In this document: positions 17,001-35,337 of the stretch, piece after piece
Position numbering within the stretch: the stretch's first letter is position 1
Layout: every line of letters starts with the position of its first letter
DNA from: Apostichopus japonicus
Lineage: Eukaryota; Echinodermata; Holothuroidea; Aspidochirotida; Stichopodidae
Direction of reading: 5' to 3'
Assembly (NCBI RefSeq): GCF_037975245.1
Contig: NC_092565.1
Location: 6,056,999-6,120,998 of the forward strand
DNA length: 64,000 nt
Program-made: the position numbers and the translations under genes
Notes under the pieces: generated by a model
What the model saw: only the letters and a program-made list of their open reading frames with translations
Told to the model about the DNA's origin: nothing
Database searches by the model: none

Positions 17001-18164
17001 GACGTCATCGTATCACGTGACACTAATACGGAAGTACGAATTATTCAATGACTGTAAAATTGATGTCAAAATATGAGAGATAAAAGAAAAGGGGGGGGGG
17101 AGGAGAGAAAGAAAGTCAGAAGAAAGGAACGTAGATAAGCTGTGTCAATAAAAATCAATTTTGACAGAATGAAAGAGCGCGGGGTAGATATGGACCATAT
17201 TTTGTTGTTTACCGCTGGTTGAATAAGATTTCTATATGAAACTTCGTTTGAGATTTGATTTATTGGGAATATTCGTATTGCTTTTGTATACGTTCATCTA
17301 TATACGTCGAAAGCAACCGTCCAAAATGCGTAACTCGCCAGCTGCATGTAAAGTGACGTCACTCAAGCTGACATTTCTATAACCACGCAAGCCATATGTG
17401 TATACGTATACGTATGTGTGTATACGTAATAAAGCTTCCGGGAAAAAAACTCTTTTATAAGCGAAATTCACTACACATTCTGTGGCGTAACCTATATATA
17501 GAAATATAAAAGATATTTTGTACTTCTGGGAGCGAAAAAAAACGAACACCACTCTCCAAAACTTCGGTACCCATTTTAAGGGATTCGATAAGATTATTGA
17601 ATAATTGATATAAACGGCCATGATTTTCACTTAAACAAACACGTTTCCACTTGGAGGAAATGTTTATCTTACCAGGATAATACTGTTCGTTTTATAGCCA
17701 ATTGAAGAGAGGACTTAAATGGGGGTATGAGATATTTTTTATCCATCGTCATCGTTCACAGTTAGTCTACGTCTTTGAATTGTCCCTGTTCCTTGAATTT
17801 AATCAATAAGTCGTCATCATGGGAGCTTTTGTCTTGAAAACAAGAAATATTTCCTTGAACTTCATTCAGTCCACCAAACAACCTCCCACCCCCACACCCA
17901 CACACAAATCACCCATCCACACATATCACACATATACACACCCACGCACGCCTGCGCATACCTTCAAATCAAATCGTTTAAACTTGATTTCATCCTAAAT
18001 CTTTAAAGGCATAGTCCAGTAGATGAAGATGTTTGCTTTCACAAAATTTTCTGCGTCTTTTAGGTGATCATCACATCCTCATAGCATTGTGTAAGTAGGA
18101 ACTATGAACTTCAAACTTTTGTATATATATATGAACTTTATTTTGAATATATATGAACTTCAAA

Positions 18165-18168
<4 letters not shown>
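9891..18168. other. Long gene-free stretch with simple repeats
   Basis: No convincing exon seen on either strand. Simple features include C-rich or G-rich runs (11761-11775, 12360-12383, 12586-12603, 13621-13640, 15173-15187, 16381-16390, 16597-16606, 17092-17101), a poly-A/GAA tract at 14047-14090, a purine tract at 14516-14578, a pyrimidine tract at 16561-16640 and alternating GTATAC words near 17398-17430. The purine and pyrimidine tracts could form triplex DNA. Confidence 0.5.

Positions 18169-18208
<40 letters not shown>
18169..18208. repeat. TA dinucleotide microsatellite
   Basis: About 40 bp of alternating TA. It is preceded by two diverged copies of a short unit containing TATATATGAACTT (near 18122-18168). 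Confidence 0.9.
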
Positions 18209-18209
<1 letters not shown>

Positions 18210-19915
18210 ATTTATGCATCTGGCAACAGCAGCGTGAATGATTTCAAGGCGACAATATCTCAGCTGGAAATGTTCTCGGTTTTTCTTATAATATTTAATT
18301 CACTTAGTCACAACAGAATGTGATGTTGTTGCTACATAAACAAAAAAAGTCACTTTTCAAGGATAAATCAACAAAGACGATTGTAAAATGAAAGTAAAGC
18401 TTTTGAAGAACATCTCTATCCGGATGAGATTACAGACCACCTACTTCATGTGATGTACTACCTGGAAGAAGAATCGATAGTTTAGCCAATCAAAATAGGT
18501 CACAGTCAAAATCAATCATATCTCAAGTTAGGAATAGTATATTGAGATGGAGTTTTCAACAAACAGTGTGGAATATAGTTTCTTTTTCTTTTTATCTTTT
18601 ATGATGCTAAGTGTTTACATTGCCTTCCATCGAAATATCCCTTTCAATCAGTCATATAGATATTCAAACTTTAAGGAAACTTTCTTTCATTGGTTCTACA
18701 TACATATACATAAAGTTATGAAAAGCATTTCTTGCATAAAATAAGAGGTTATCAAGAATATTTTAGCATGACTCAAAATTGCTCAAAGTGTGCAAAAGTA
18801 CCTTTGCTGAACTGGAGGGGTGGGGGGGGGGTGGACGGGAGAGTTGTGCAGTGTGTCAAGTAGATAGTAAAACGTCTCACTGAGGGGAATTTTATGGGTA
18901 ACTGTGAGATGATATAGTTTACGTTTGAATAAATGAAGCTATTTAGAGAGAGGTGGATATGGGGGGGGAAGGGGTACTTGTTACACGATGGGTAAGAAAG
19001 AGAATTTAATTTAATGTGAATAAAAAGCCCTGTATGAGAATAAGTCTTGCCTCCGAGTACATTTCGTGCTTTCAAACATGTTATAGTGAGGTTATAAATT
19101 TAAACAATATACTTTATTTTTACCAGGAACCGATAAAACGTTATACAAGAATTTTTTTAAATTTTTTTTTACTGGTCGCAATTTATATCGACCAAAGTTA
19201 AAGGAAAAACCGACGGATTTGTGTATAGGTAAGATATAAGTTAATCTGCTCAAGGCGTGAAGTATGATTTTATGAATGACAGGATGCAAGTTAACGGCGT
19301 TTCATTCAACCCGTTTACGATCGTCTACGGCGCTTTACTGCGTGATATGGTCGCCGTTTTAATACGGAATCATTTAAAATCCGATTAGTTGAGAATAACA
19401 GAGAGTTCAAAACATAACTATAAAACATCAACCTTCTTCGTCTGCACGGGAGCAATTCATGTCCGATTCTATTAGCGACATTAGTTTGGGGATACAATCT
19501 CAAAACAGGAATATAGTTTTAGCAGAGTTTGTGAACTCTGTCTGATTCGGCATCAAACCTCTGCAATGCGCAAACAGATAGACAAACAGACGGACGGACA
19601 GAGAAACAGATAGTTCTAAGGACCACCAAGTGAACTGACATTTATTTAATTTTAAGCAAGAGTTCAATTCGAGTTCCTTGGAAGTATCAACTTTATTCTG
19701 TAAACAAATGATGAAATTCGTATGTAGATGAGGATAACCTATAGTCTCTCTCATACCGCCATTCACATTCGAACCAATTCACTTAATGCACTGACGTACA
19801 AAGGATTTCAAAGGTGGGGGCCAAATCCTAAACTCCCTTTAAGGAACCTTTATGAAGGCCAGAGGCAGATCTAAGATATGTTCATGAACGCGGTGTTGCC
19901 CTGTTTTCGCTGACA
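18209..19915. other. Gene-free stretch
   Basis: No supported gene. Homopolymer G tracts lie near 18820-18832 and 18961-18968. Confidence 0.5.
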
Positions 19916-20384
19916 CCGACTCACATGTAGGAGGTAAGTCTAGGGTCCGACTCACATGTAGGAGGTGTAGGTCTGGGGTCCGACTCACATGTAGGAGATA
20001 GGTATGGGGTCCGACTCTCATGTAGGAGGTGTAGGTCTGGGGTCCGACTCACATGTAGGAGATATGTATGGGGTCCGACTCTCATGTAGGAGGTAGGTCA
20101 GGGTCCGACTCACATGTAGGAGATAGGTCTGGGGTCCGACTCACATGTAGGAGATAGGTCTGGGGTCCGACTTACATGTAGGAGGTAGGTCAGGGTCCGA
20201 CTCACATGTAGGAGGTAGGTCAGGGTCCGACTCACATGTAGGAGGTAGGTCTGGGGTCCGACTCACATGTAGGAGGTAGGTCTGGGTCCGACTCACATGT
20301 AGGAGGTAGGTCTGGGGTCCGACTCACATATAGGAGGTATAGGTCTGGGGTCCGACTCACATGTAGGAGGTAGGTCTGGGGTCC
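19916..20384. repeat. 31-bp minisatellite, 15 units
   Basis: Fifteen consecutive units carry the core CCGACTCACATGTAGGAGGT followed by a variable AGGTCTGGGGT-like spacer. Unit length is about 30-33 bp. Variant units (CTCATG for CACATG, AGATA for AGGTA, a GTAGGT insertion) alternate in a pattern suggesting that pairs of units were duplicated together. A short minus-strand open frame across it shows a repeating HVSRT-like peptide, but it has no independent support as a gene. Confidence 0.92.
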
Positions 20385-21438
20385 ATGCTGTGGACTTTAA
20401 TAGTCTCAAGCCTATAAATATGCCTCATAATGCATCATTTCTTAACTTTGAGGACCCCATACCCTCAATCCCCCCCCCCCGCTTAATTACATGGGTGTTG
20501 GCCTTTAACGACCTCGTGTTCACACCCCCTCCTCTTTAAAATCCTGATTCCACCTCGTGGTAACTGTTTATACCAATTATAAAAGTTCAAGTTTTCGAAC
20601 TGAAGTATAACAGTATATGAGATGTCCTGTTCATTCATTCGATATCAGTTTACCTCAGAGGTCACTAAAAAGAGTGCTAAAAAATATAACCCTTTTAAGT
20701 ACCTTAAAAGTATTGAAGAAAGTAATATCATTGACTTTTTCTTGTTACTTTCCACAACAGCTCCCTGGTAATATTACAAGATGCCTCATCCGCCTTCAGC
20801 AATATTGGTAACGAAATTAAAATTTACAATGACCATTTCACCAAAGTAAAAGAGAAATCTTCTCATTTTATTTACCATTCGTCTACTCCATTCTATGACC
20901 ATGCTAACCTTAATTAAGAACAGCCAAAATTGGTTCGTTACATTTTCTTTTTTATCATCATGAAAGAATTTTCGCTTATTTCCTGTGACACTTGACATTG
21001 TTTCTAACTTGTCGTTATTAACCACTTGAAAGAAGATTGAGTCCAACAAAATGTTACGAAAGATAAGGAGCGAACTGTGGACTTGACTCAAGTCGTTTTA
21101 TATAAGAAAAGAAAAACAAAACAGGTATTTTTGTGAAGGGTTAAAATACGTCATGTGGATCCTTTGGTTTCTGTTACGCCCAGAAGGAAAATTCGGTTAC
21201 AAAAACTTTTTCCCACGACTCAATTTTTGGTTCTCGGCGAAAATCAGGGCATCCAAAAGGTTTCTAATTGGAAGTTTGGAAGTCCTGTTTCATTAGCTTA
21301 GTGGAATCTCCGGCAAAACAGTAGATTGTTTACAAACTAACGTCTCTTGCGAAGAAAACAAGATACGAAATATGTTTGTTATCTTATCATTATACATGAA
21401 ATCAAACATGTGAATGAGATGTTGCAGTCAGGTGGCTG

Positions 21439-21503
<65 letters not shown>

Positions 21504-23189
21504 AGGGATTGAAATGGGCGGTCAGATATTGCTTCTGATTTATTAAGCCTTCACTAACATATCATTGTCGCCTTCTAAACATAATGTCTCTACTACTTCT
21601 AAAATTAGCAGAGTTTGAACATTATGTGACGTCATTCAATCCTCACATCGCTTACACCTCAACTCGGTGACGTACATCGATGCTATCACTTTTGTCATCA
21701 GGATTCATCTTTGTTTTCTTACTCAAGTGAGCTAGGAGTTCACGAACTTATATCAATGTTCAAAACAGATCAAATTTATTTTAGGACCATTCATACTTCT
21801 GATGTAATGACGTCATGAGGCAACCGCGCCAGCTGGGAAGGGAGCGAGGACGGAGAATAGTTGGATACGTAAAGTGAGAACATGGGTGGATAAACAGGGT
21901 GTAAGATATTAACGGATAATCAATGTGGGAGATTATCGATAGCGCTACACTTTCTATCGACAAAGGGTTTCCAATTCAAGGGACAGGAAAGTCCCGTGGG
22001 GTGGAGGGGGGACAGGAGAAACAGGGAGAGGGATGTCGGGGTTAGGTATCAAAGGGAAATTTAAGCTTAATCTAAAAACAAAACAAAAAGGTTCTGTTGG
22101 CTATTATGAACATGCCAAACTGAAAGAAAAAAAATATTTTCATGTTTCCGGACGGTTTTGAATGAATATGGTTTGAACGAGTTTTTAGAGCTTACTAATT
22201 AACATAAATTATGTCAAAGGTCGCGAGATCAATGAGTTCAAGGCTCATGTACTTCAAGCTTTTTGAGTCGGCTGTGCCTCGCAGGCGATGACATTATCGT
22301 GGTCATGAGCCCGAAGTTTGGGATGAGATGTGCATACCTTCATGGATTACCTAGACTTGTTTGTATTGTTCTCAATTCATTAGAAATAGTTGATGAACAC
22401 TGACTACCTACCGAGTAATCAGTTGTCTTTCTGTCTTTATCCAGCTTTAAAGAGCTTAATCTCTCATGACGTCGCATTTTAACATTCAAAAGTTCACGGG
22501 AAATGTTTTCAGGTCTTAACATTTTTATATAGAGAGTATGTATGTATATATAGTGTGTGTTCTCAAAGGTTGGATTTTATTTGTTTTTCAGTAGTCCAGT
22601 AGATATTAGTATTAACAACTTTTGAAACGTTCTCACAACGTATATACAGTTTAGCAACCGAACAACGGGAATCAAGTACCAAGGTTATACGGTGGGAATT
22701 GATATATCATAAAATCACGTACGCACCTCAGGCGTAAACTTTCAATATATCTCATTTGGGACAGAAATTTTAATTGAGTCGGAAACTTATACTATACTCG
22801 AGTGGTATGGCTGTATTGGTTATCCCACAATATACAACCTGAAATTGTTTTGACCAAAACGAGCGTCAAAAAAATAGCAGATTTTCGTATCAAATTATTA
22901 GTACCCCAAGTTTTGTTACACCCACCAAATTAAGGGGTTTATTTTTTCTTTGAATAAAGGATTAATAAAGACATCGTATGAGTGGTCAGGTCATATCAAA
23001 TAATGATAATAAGTATCGACATGTTTTGTTGATTATCAGTGAATAAGTAAGCGAGAGACATTGAACCTTATGTACAAACCGTCTACATAGATAAGCATGT
23101 TGTAATATCCATGATAACTGAAGTTCGTAAAATACGCGTTAAATAATTATGTATTACGTGTTTTTCATGTAATGTTATGCAAACATTAT
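20385..23189. other. Gene-free stretch with a TA array
   Basis: No recognised gene. It holds a C run near 20470-20480, a TA microsatellite listed separately at 21438-21500 and G-rich patches near 21998-22040. Confidence 0.5.
21438..21500. repeat. TA dinucleotide microsatellite
   Basis: About 60 bp of alternating TA. The open frame through it (Tyr-Ile repeats) is an artefact. Confidence 0.93.
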
Positions 23190-23815
23190 AATAATGTACA
23201 ACCATATATACATGTGCATCATGTTTCATGTACACCATTATATACACCATTATCATAGTACACCATACACCATTATCATAGTACACCAATATCATAGTAA
23301 TGTAGTTTTACAACATGACTATGTGTGTTTAGCACATGATGTTCATTCAACTCAGCATCATGTCAACTTAATACAACATCATGTATGCACAGTATATGAT
23401 TATGTTAACTGAGTACGTCAGTCATGGGTATACTTAGTGCATCAACGTGCACACTTAACACAGTCATGTACACCTAACACAGCCATGTATACTTAGTACA
23501 TCGCCATGTATACTTAGTACATCGCCATGTATACTTAGTATACATCATAGTGTATACTTAGTACACCTTAATGTATATACTTCATACATCCTAAGGTATA
23601 CTTAATATATCATTATGTATATGCTTAGTGTGTCATCATTTATACTTAGTACATCATCGTGCATACTTAATACCTCATCATGAATATTCAAAACATCATA
23701 ATGCATATTCAATACATTATCGTACATAGGACGTCGTCATGTATACTGAGTACGGCATCATGTATACATAATACGTCATCTTGTATACTTAATATATCGT
23801 TATACGTAATACATG
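23190..23815. repeat. Degenerate CATGTATACTTAGTACATC minisatellite
   Basis: About 600 bp of loosely repeated words. The clearest units (23481-23560) have a period near 21 bp with the core CCATGTATACTTAGTACATC. Outer units decay into CAT/TAC-rich sequence, and the first part uses a related TACACCATTATCATAG unit. No coding function is supported. Confidence 0.75.
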
Positions 23816-24389
23816 ATCAGGACAAATGGGTGTCGATTTGGCGTTCCATAGATGTATAGCTGTCTTTGTATAAGCTTATTGGTTCTCCCACAAAAACAAA
23901 TGGTACTTTCAGGTTTTGTACGTGTCTGTGTGTGTTTTTTGTTTTATAGATTTTTATTTACCGTTCTAGCACAAATACCGACGCTTTGATATTTAAACGA
24001 CACCTTCAGTGAGTGTAACTTATATGTTAGTAATAAATATCCTTAGCTATAAGTCAATATTATCAATTAAGGCATAAAGGGAGGGGTGACTAACGTTGTT
24101 TCTAGCGGGAAATAAACTATATACCACAAAGAACGGTCTGATTTAAGTTACGATGGGCAGCCATCCTCTTTAAATTAGTACCGTCAATACTCTAACTAAC
24201 TAGTCATGAAAATCAAGACCACCATTCATTCGACAAAAGTTTGTCTTTAAAGCATGTGAATGAAGATAACAAGCCTCTAGTTTTATTATAGGTCGGTTCA
24301 TCGATAACAGTAAATTATTACCACTGAAATCAATCACAGATAAAGACCAATGATTTCCGAAGCTTAAGTTTTCCAGTATATTAGTTATC
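23816..24389. other. Gene-free stretch
   Basis: No recognisable gene or element between the two repeat arrays. Confidence 0.45.
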
Positions 24390-24855
24390 GACAACCATTA
24401 TTTCGTTCATGATTTCTTGGAAAGCCAGTTCCGACTTTCTAGCCCAATGCCTTTCAAAAATGTCAAGAAGAGGATTTTTATCTTTTCTGAATCTGTAGTA
24501 AGCAATGACATATGAAAAATTCATCACTGTTAGTCTAGTATGAAAGACAACCTTTATTTCGTTCATGATTTCTTGGAAAGCCAGTTCCGAATTTCTAGCC
24601 ACTGTCTTTCAAAAATGTCAAAAAGAAGATTTTTATCTTTTCTGAATCTGTAGTAAGCAATGACATATAAAATATTCATCACTGTTAGTCTAGTATGAAA
24701 GACAACCTTTATTTCGTTCATGATTTCTTGGAAAGCCAGTTCCGAATTTCTAGCCACTGTCTTTCAAAAATGTCAAAAAGAAGATTTTTATCTTTTCTGA
24801 ATCTGTAGTAAGCAATGACATATAAAATATTCATCACTGTAAGTCGAGTATGAAA
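24390..24855 (-). repeat. Three tandem 155-156-bp units
   Basis: Units lie at 24390-24545, 24546-24700 and 24701-24855 and differ at only a few positions. Units 2 and 3 are the most alike, so the last duplication is recent. The first unit is 156 bp (52 codons), so a minus-strand open frame runs through a unit and into its neighbour, giving repeated ELAFQEIMNEI peptides. The 155-bp second unit breaks that frame. I do not recognise the peptide and consider the frame probably fortuitous. Confidence 0.9.
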
Positions 24856-25084
24856 GATAAAATGCTAGATACTATTTAAGTGGCAGAACTGGGTGACGTT
24901 TGAAAAGAAGCGAAAAATATGCTTGTTCTATACGGGATCGTTGTATCCATTGGTACGTATTTTGGAAGTTACTAAATCGAAGAGTGGATTAGATGGAGAA
25001 ACCCAGGACGGAAGTATACTTACCATTGTCCCTTTGAAGCAATTTCCTTTCGTTTCAAACTATCATTACAAATCTCACAAAGAG

Positions 25085-25570
25085 GTGAGGGGACGGGGGG
25101 GGGGGGAGGTGATGACAGGGGTCGTAGAGAAGGGGAGGGAAAGGACAAGATTGAGAGGGATGGAAACGGAATTGGTTAAGCATGTTTAGTACACACATGT
25201 CTTACATATAATTTCAAACCATGTTTAAGGTACCCAGAGAAAGAGGGGTAGTGAAGAGGGGGAAAGGCGGATGGTGATTGAGATGGCAGGGGATGGATGG
25301 GAGGGCGGGCGGGCGGGAGGTGAGAGGAAAGGGTTGCTTTATTTAGCGAAATATTCCATATCCTCACAAATGATGAGTAAGATACCGAGAGAAAGAGGGG
25401 AAGATGGTAGAGGGAAAGGCAGATGGTGATTGCGAGGTCAGGGGATGGATGGGGGTGGGAGGGAACAGGAAAGGGTAAATATCTTAAGAGAGAAAGAGGG
25501 GACTGGAATTAAGGGAGGGATTGTGGAGGGGCATTGAGGTGGTAGTGAGAGGATGGATGTGATGAGGGGT
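25085..25570. repeat. Purine-rich GGGA/GAAAGAGG repeat tract
   Basis: The plus strand is strongly purine-rich, with two or three diverged copies of a longer unit containing GAGAAAGAGGGG, AGATGGTGATTG and GGGGATGGATGGG (about 25237-25320, 25385-25470 and a partial copy to 25560). It could form H-DNA or G-quadruplexes. Confidence 0.75.
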
Positions 25571-25614
25571 GAAGTGGAAAGGGTACACTACGGTACGTTT
25601 GGCACAAAAAACAA

Positions 25615-25860
25615 TTTTAAACTTTGTAGACTTTATATTGGATTTGAGGGCATTTATATATATTTGTACTTCTTTATATTTTGTAGGTACATTTTATATT
25701 TTGTTCATCTTAATATTTAATAGGAACGTTTTCATATCTTTGTGCAATATTATACGTCTCATTTGTTGTTTACAATTTTTAATGTTTTGAGCTCTTGTTA
25801 TCAACCAATTTCCATTGTATTTTTATATGATTGGCTGAATAAATATCTATCTATCTATCT
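25615..25860 (+). mobile_element. Probable truncated LINE 3' end with ATCT tail
   Basis: T-rich sequence ends in GATTGGCTGAATAAATATC followed by an ATCT tetranucleotide run up to 25860, where ordinary sequence resumes abruptly. An AATAAA-like word next to a short microsatellite tail is the usual look of CR1/L2-type non-LTR retrotransposon 3' ends. No reverse transcriptase is present, so this would be a 5'-truncated copy. The left boundary is uncertain. Confidence 0.45.
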
Positions 25861-31370
<5,510 letters not shown>

Positions 31371-31379
31371 CGCATGAAA
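31371..31379. repeat. Left target-site duplication of the Mutator-like element
   Basis: CGCATGAAA directly precedes the left inverted terminus and is repeated exactly at 32091-32099. Confidence 0.85.
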
Positions 31380-32090
31380 GGGTACCGTTGTTTTCCGCAC
31401 ACGTTACTTTCCGCTGAAACAAAACGGTGTTTTCCGCAAACAAATTTGTCAGCGGAAAACAACGTTTTTTTCAGCGGAAAGTAACGTTTTTTTTTTGGAG
31501 GGACAGAATAACTTACTGAATTGATTAGGCACATGGAATGATTTAGGAAGGTGGAGAAGATAGGATTTAACTGTAACAGGATAAATCGGCCATGATTTTA
31601 GATGTAACTCGTAAGAAAGGTGGTGCAAAATGCGTGTTCGACTATTAAAACAGCCCTTACTTATACAGCCATTTCCAGCGAAAATCAAAGATACTGCCTT
31701 TTACAACTTTTTTTTTTAAACTATCATTACGCGGACCGCAGTTTTAATACTTTATTAGATAGTCAATCCTTCATAACGCGGGTGTCCCTTTGCCCTTTTA
31801 TCGGCCGACCACCACATACTTCTTTAATAATCCCTAATTACACACCCCCAAGCCTCCTCTGTATTATAAGCAGCTTAACTTTTCTGACATGAACTCAGTC
31901 TAACCATCCTTTATCGACGTTCTTTGATACTTTCTCATGTTATTTTAATCATCCTGCCTGAATTTGGTATCCTAAAATATGCGAAAAATATAGTATACAG
32001 GAAGGTGAAAAAAAGGTGTTTTCCGCAGAAGAATTTTTTCAGCGGAAAGTAATCAGCGGAAAGTAACGTATGCGGAAAACAACTGAACCC
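31380..32090. mobile_element. 711-bp non-autonomous Mutator-like (MULE) element
   Basis: The two ends are inverted copies of each other for about 38 bp: the left end starts GGGTACC and the right end, on the opposite strand, GGGTTCA. Both continue with GTTGTTTTCCGCA and then ACGTTACTTTCCGCTGA, with one mismatch between these two blocks. The flanks carry an exact 9-bp duplication CGCATGAAA, the length typical of the Mutator superfamily. Extra copies of the TTTTCCGC and CAGCGGAAAGTAA words lie just inside both ends as subterminal repeats. There is no transposase frame, so it would need a transposase supplied in trans. A decayed end of the same family lies at 56225-56278. Confidence 0.85.
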
Positions 32091-32099
32091 CGCATGAAA
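32091..32099. repeat. Right target-site duplication of the Mutator-like element
   Basis: An exact repeat of the CGCATGAAA found at 31371-31379, directly after the right terminus. Confidence 0.85.
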
Positions 32100-35027
32100 C
32101 AGCGTATCGCGGAATCGCTAACCTTAATATGTCATGTACAGGACATCTGCACGTAGCCTACATCTGATCTTGCTGTTGCACTTGTCGGAACAATTCGAGC
32201 CCCAAACAGTATAAACACAGAACGAGACTTTCTGGAAATGCCATGCTTAAATGATTAGTATATAAATCCATGCCAACGCGATATGCGTAAAACGTCCCGT
32301 GATTCTCCGCTAACAAATATCGTCAAGTAGGCCTACGAAAGTACTGGGTGTACAGTGTTAAACATGTTAACTAATTCTGTTTACAAAACAAACCTAGCCG
32401 CTGACTAGCTATAAAAATTCCCATATTCCGACATGAATACCTATATAGGGCAACAGTTATACATTCTATTCATTTTTATGATTATCATTATTTTTATTTA
32501 AACTAGGGTTTTCATGATGAATCAATTTTATCTTCCCAGTACTTAGGCTGTACAATTCATAAGACCTTGTTATGGGTATACATTAGTTTGAAAAGTGCGT
32601 ATGTGTATATATTTGGTACAAAAACAACACACACTATGTTACTATCCAAAGTTAGAAGGGCTAAGAGTATCAAAATGTGACGTGATGCTCAAAAAAGCAA
32701 CCGCAACAGAAGCCGCGATTATTGCAGCCCCCCCCCCCCCCGCCAAAAAGAAGAGGGCAGACGGTGAACGGTAGGCCTATCTCTTGCAACCCTAGGTGAA
32801 TTGCCGCTCTACAGTGTAGCTAGATATAAACGTGCATCTTAGGTCATGTCATAGCGGCCAACTGCATGTTTGAAATTTGTAGCCTACCGTGACAACAATA
32901 TTCTAAACCAAAAATTTACAACAACAAAATCCTATAAAAGCGGCTTTTAGGTTGTCAGGTTTTGATTTATTGTTTACGGAAATTAATCGACTTTAATCGA
33001 TGAAATTCATTATTCACATGTTATGCAGATCATTTTCATATAATGTCGGCATAGCCTACTGACGTCATCCATTTCCTGGTTCGTTCCTTATCATTATTTG
33101 GAAGACAATTGGAAGAATAGGACTTATTGATAATACTAACTGATTTTGTCAACAAGTCATTTTGATTGCAGAAATGAAACCCGAAAATTGATTGTTCCAT
33201 ATACTTCTTTGTTTTTTTTTAATTATAATACAGTTTCAACTGAAACATCGGTGAACAGTCAGTGAAAACAATATTAATGCAAAAAGCTTTTTGCTTGTTT
33301 CCGTAAATATGTCAGCCCCTAATAAAATATCACATTATCACGGTACGTGTTTGAAGCGACTGGGTGAAAGTTTGGAAGGTCTTTCAAAGTGGCAAGGACT
33401 GTCTCAGTGAGGAATGGTTAATACTTTACCCTCGGGCACCACAGTCTTATACAATACTGTGACGTCAAAATAGTCTACTACCCCAAGATGCACAGTTGGT
33501 CGAGAAAGACCTCATAGTGAAAACGTACGTGTGTTAACAGGATGATTTTCTAGCGGCGGGAGGGGGAGGGATGGAGTGAGGGGAGGTGCAGGGGACCTGA
33601 GGGTTTGGTATGGGGGCATAACCGACAGGACTCTCGTCAGTGTAATATAATGACTACATGTATCGCAAAGATGTTGTTTACAAAATGATTGTGAATAATA
33701 ACAATTACATGTTTTTTATTTTTATCAACATAGGCTACTAACTGTTTTTGGCCATTAGCAGTACGTCAAGCTTCTGCACGTGCGCGGCCGACAGTATTGC
33801 TAACAACTTAATTAAAGATCACATTCAAATCGAAAAGCACGAGTCAAGTAATAAATAAAAGATGTTCCAATTATTTTACTCAAATGGATTCAAATGCAAT
33901 ATTTATAGGGCAAGGTATACAACTTGTATACAATAAAACAAGTACATCTTAGCAAACGATTCGTATTCAGCTTACCGGCGACATATTTTGTTTAAGACTT
34001 TATATCTGTTTATCGAAAAATGGTTACCAAAAGGTCATGAAAAATCTTCATATCAACGTCATAATGTAAATTTTGTTCAACATTCCTTGACTCTCTATAG
34101 ATCATTTGGGCGGTTTCCTTCTTTTTCTCTCTATTTTCTCTCTTCATTTTCTTTTATTATTAAAAAAGTGAAAGGACTCTAGTGCACTGAGTTCATAACA
34201 GGAAGACATGCTGATGAAATGTGATAAAAAACGTCCGCGGAAATAATGTAAAAGCAAAGAAAAAAAAAACTTTTTTTCCCCCTTTTAAGATGCCTTGATT
34301 TCTTCCTATGTGGGAGTTATCTGGACTTTTCAGATTTAGCTGGCCTTTCTAAAGATCAAATGTGATAAATTGGTCAATCATGCATGTGTGGCGTACGTTA
34401 TCTGACGTAAGTCCTTTTGCGGGCCGTACCTTCGCAAATCGAAAGTATCTTTAAATACACCGTGCGAAGTGAACTTCGTATGCGATAGTTCATGCGTCCT
34501 TAAAAGGACTTTTTGGTCGCTATGGTTTTTTGCTATAAAAAAATTAAAATATTTAACATAAAAACACAATTTTGAGAGCTGCTTTTGGAGGTTTCATTGA
34601 TACTGTTTTCAAACCAAGCATGCTCTTGTATTGTTCAAAGTATGGAATTGCACAAACTAAGGTGCACGCATATGATCAACTCATGTATCACTTTCCTACG
34701 TTGTTACGGTACGTCATAGCTTTCGTTGTCCGCATTGCAGGCCGATAGACTTCAGCACGAAACACATAGTTACATTATTATATCTGCGCAATCGCATTTG
34801 GTTTTTATTTCCGCGAGAAAATGCTTGATGTTTGAATGAAATAAACAATAACGCAAAAACAAACAAACAAACAAACAAAACCGGACAGTCTGACAGTCCA
34901 TGAGCAGCAGTCATAAATTAAATTAGGGCTATACAAGCAATGTTGCGATATTATAATTACTCTTGATTTTTTATGTGGATTGAATGAAGGGGTTTGTGTA
35001 GGCCTACACCTCCACAGCCACCTCTTG
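32100..35027. other. Gene-free stretch
   Basis: No recognised gene. A C run lies at 32730-32742 and a CAAA-type tract near 34854-34880. Confidence 0.5.
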
Positions 35028-35035
35028 GATCAGAG

Positions 35036-35329
35036 CAGGCGCGTAGCCAGGAATTTGCCAAGGGAGGGGCGAAACTGTAGATTCGGCATTGAAAACTATC
35101 TAAGCGTAGCGCCACCATGATTGGCGCGAAGCGTACAAGAAAATTTTGGCTTAGAATGCCTCCCAGATCGCTGGAAAAGGCACTTCCCAGGCCTTGTAAG
35201 TTGCATCTTAGCATTTTCTCTTTTGAAAATACTAGCGATATCATAAAAACATTAAAAAAAAAAAAAAAATTATGCTCAAGGGGGGGCGGCTGCCCCCTTC
35301 GCCCCCCCCCCCCCTTGGCTACGCGCCTG
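35036..35329. mobile_element. 294-bp hAT-like MITE with CAGGCGCGTAGCCA ends
   Basis: The ends are inverted copies starting CAGGCGCGTAGCCA. The flanks carry an exact 8-bp duplication GATCAGAG (35028-35035 and 35330-35337). CA-G starts plus 8-bp duplications are the signature of the hAT superfamily. The interior has a long A run and a G/C homopolymer block and no transposase. On the minus strand, 35095-35168 carries a core (TACGCTTCGCGCCAA followed by GGTGGCGCTACGCTTAGATA) that recurs in two places within 57877-60140. Confidence 0.88.
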
Positions 35330-35337
35330 GATCAGAG

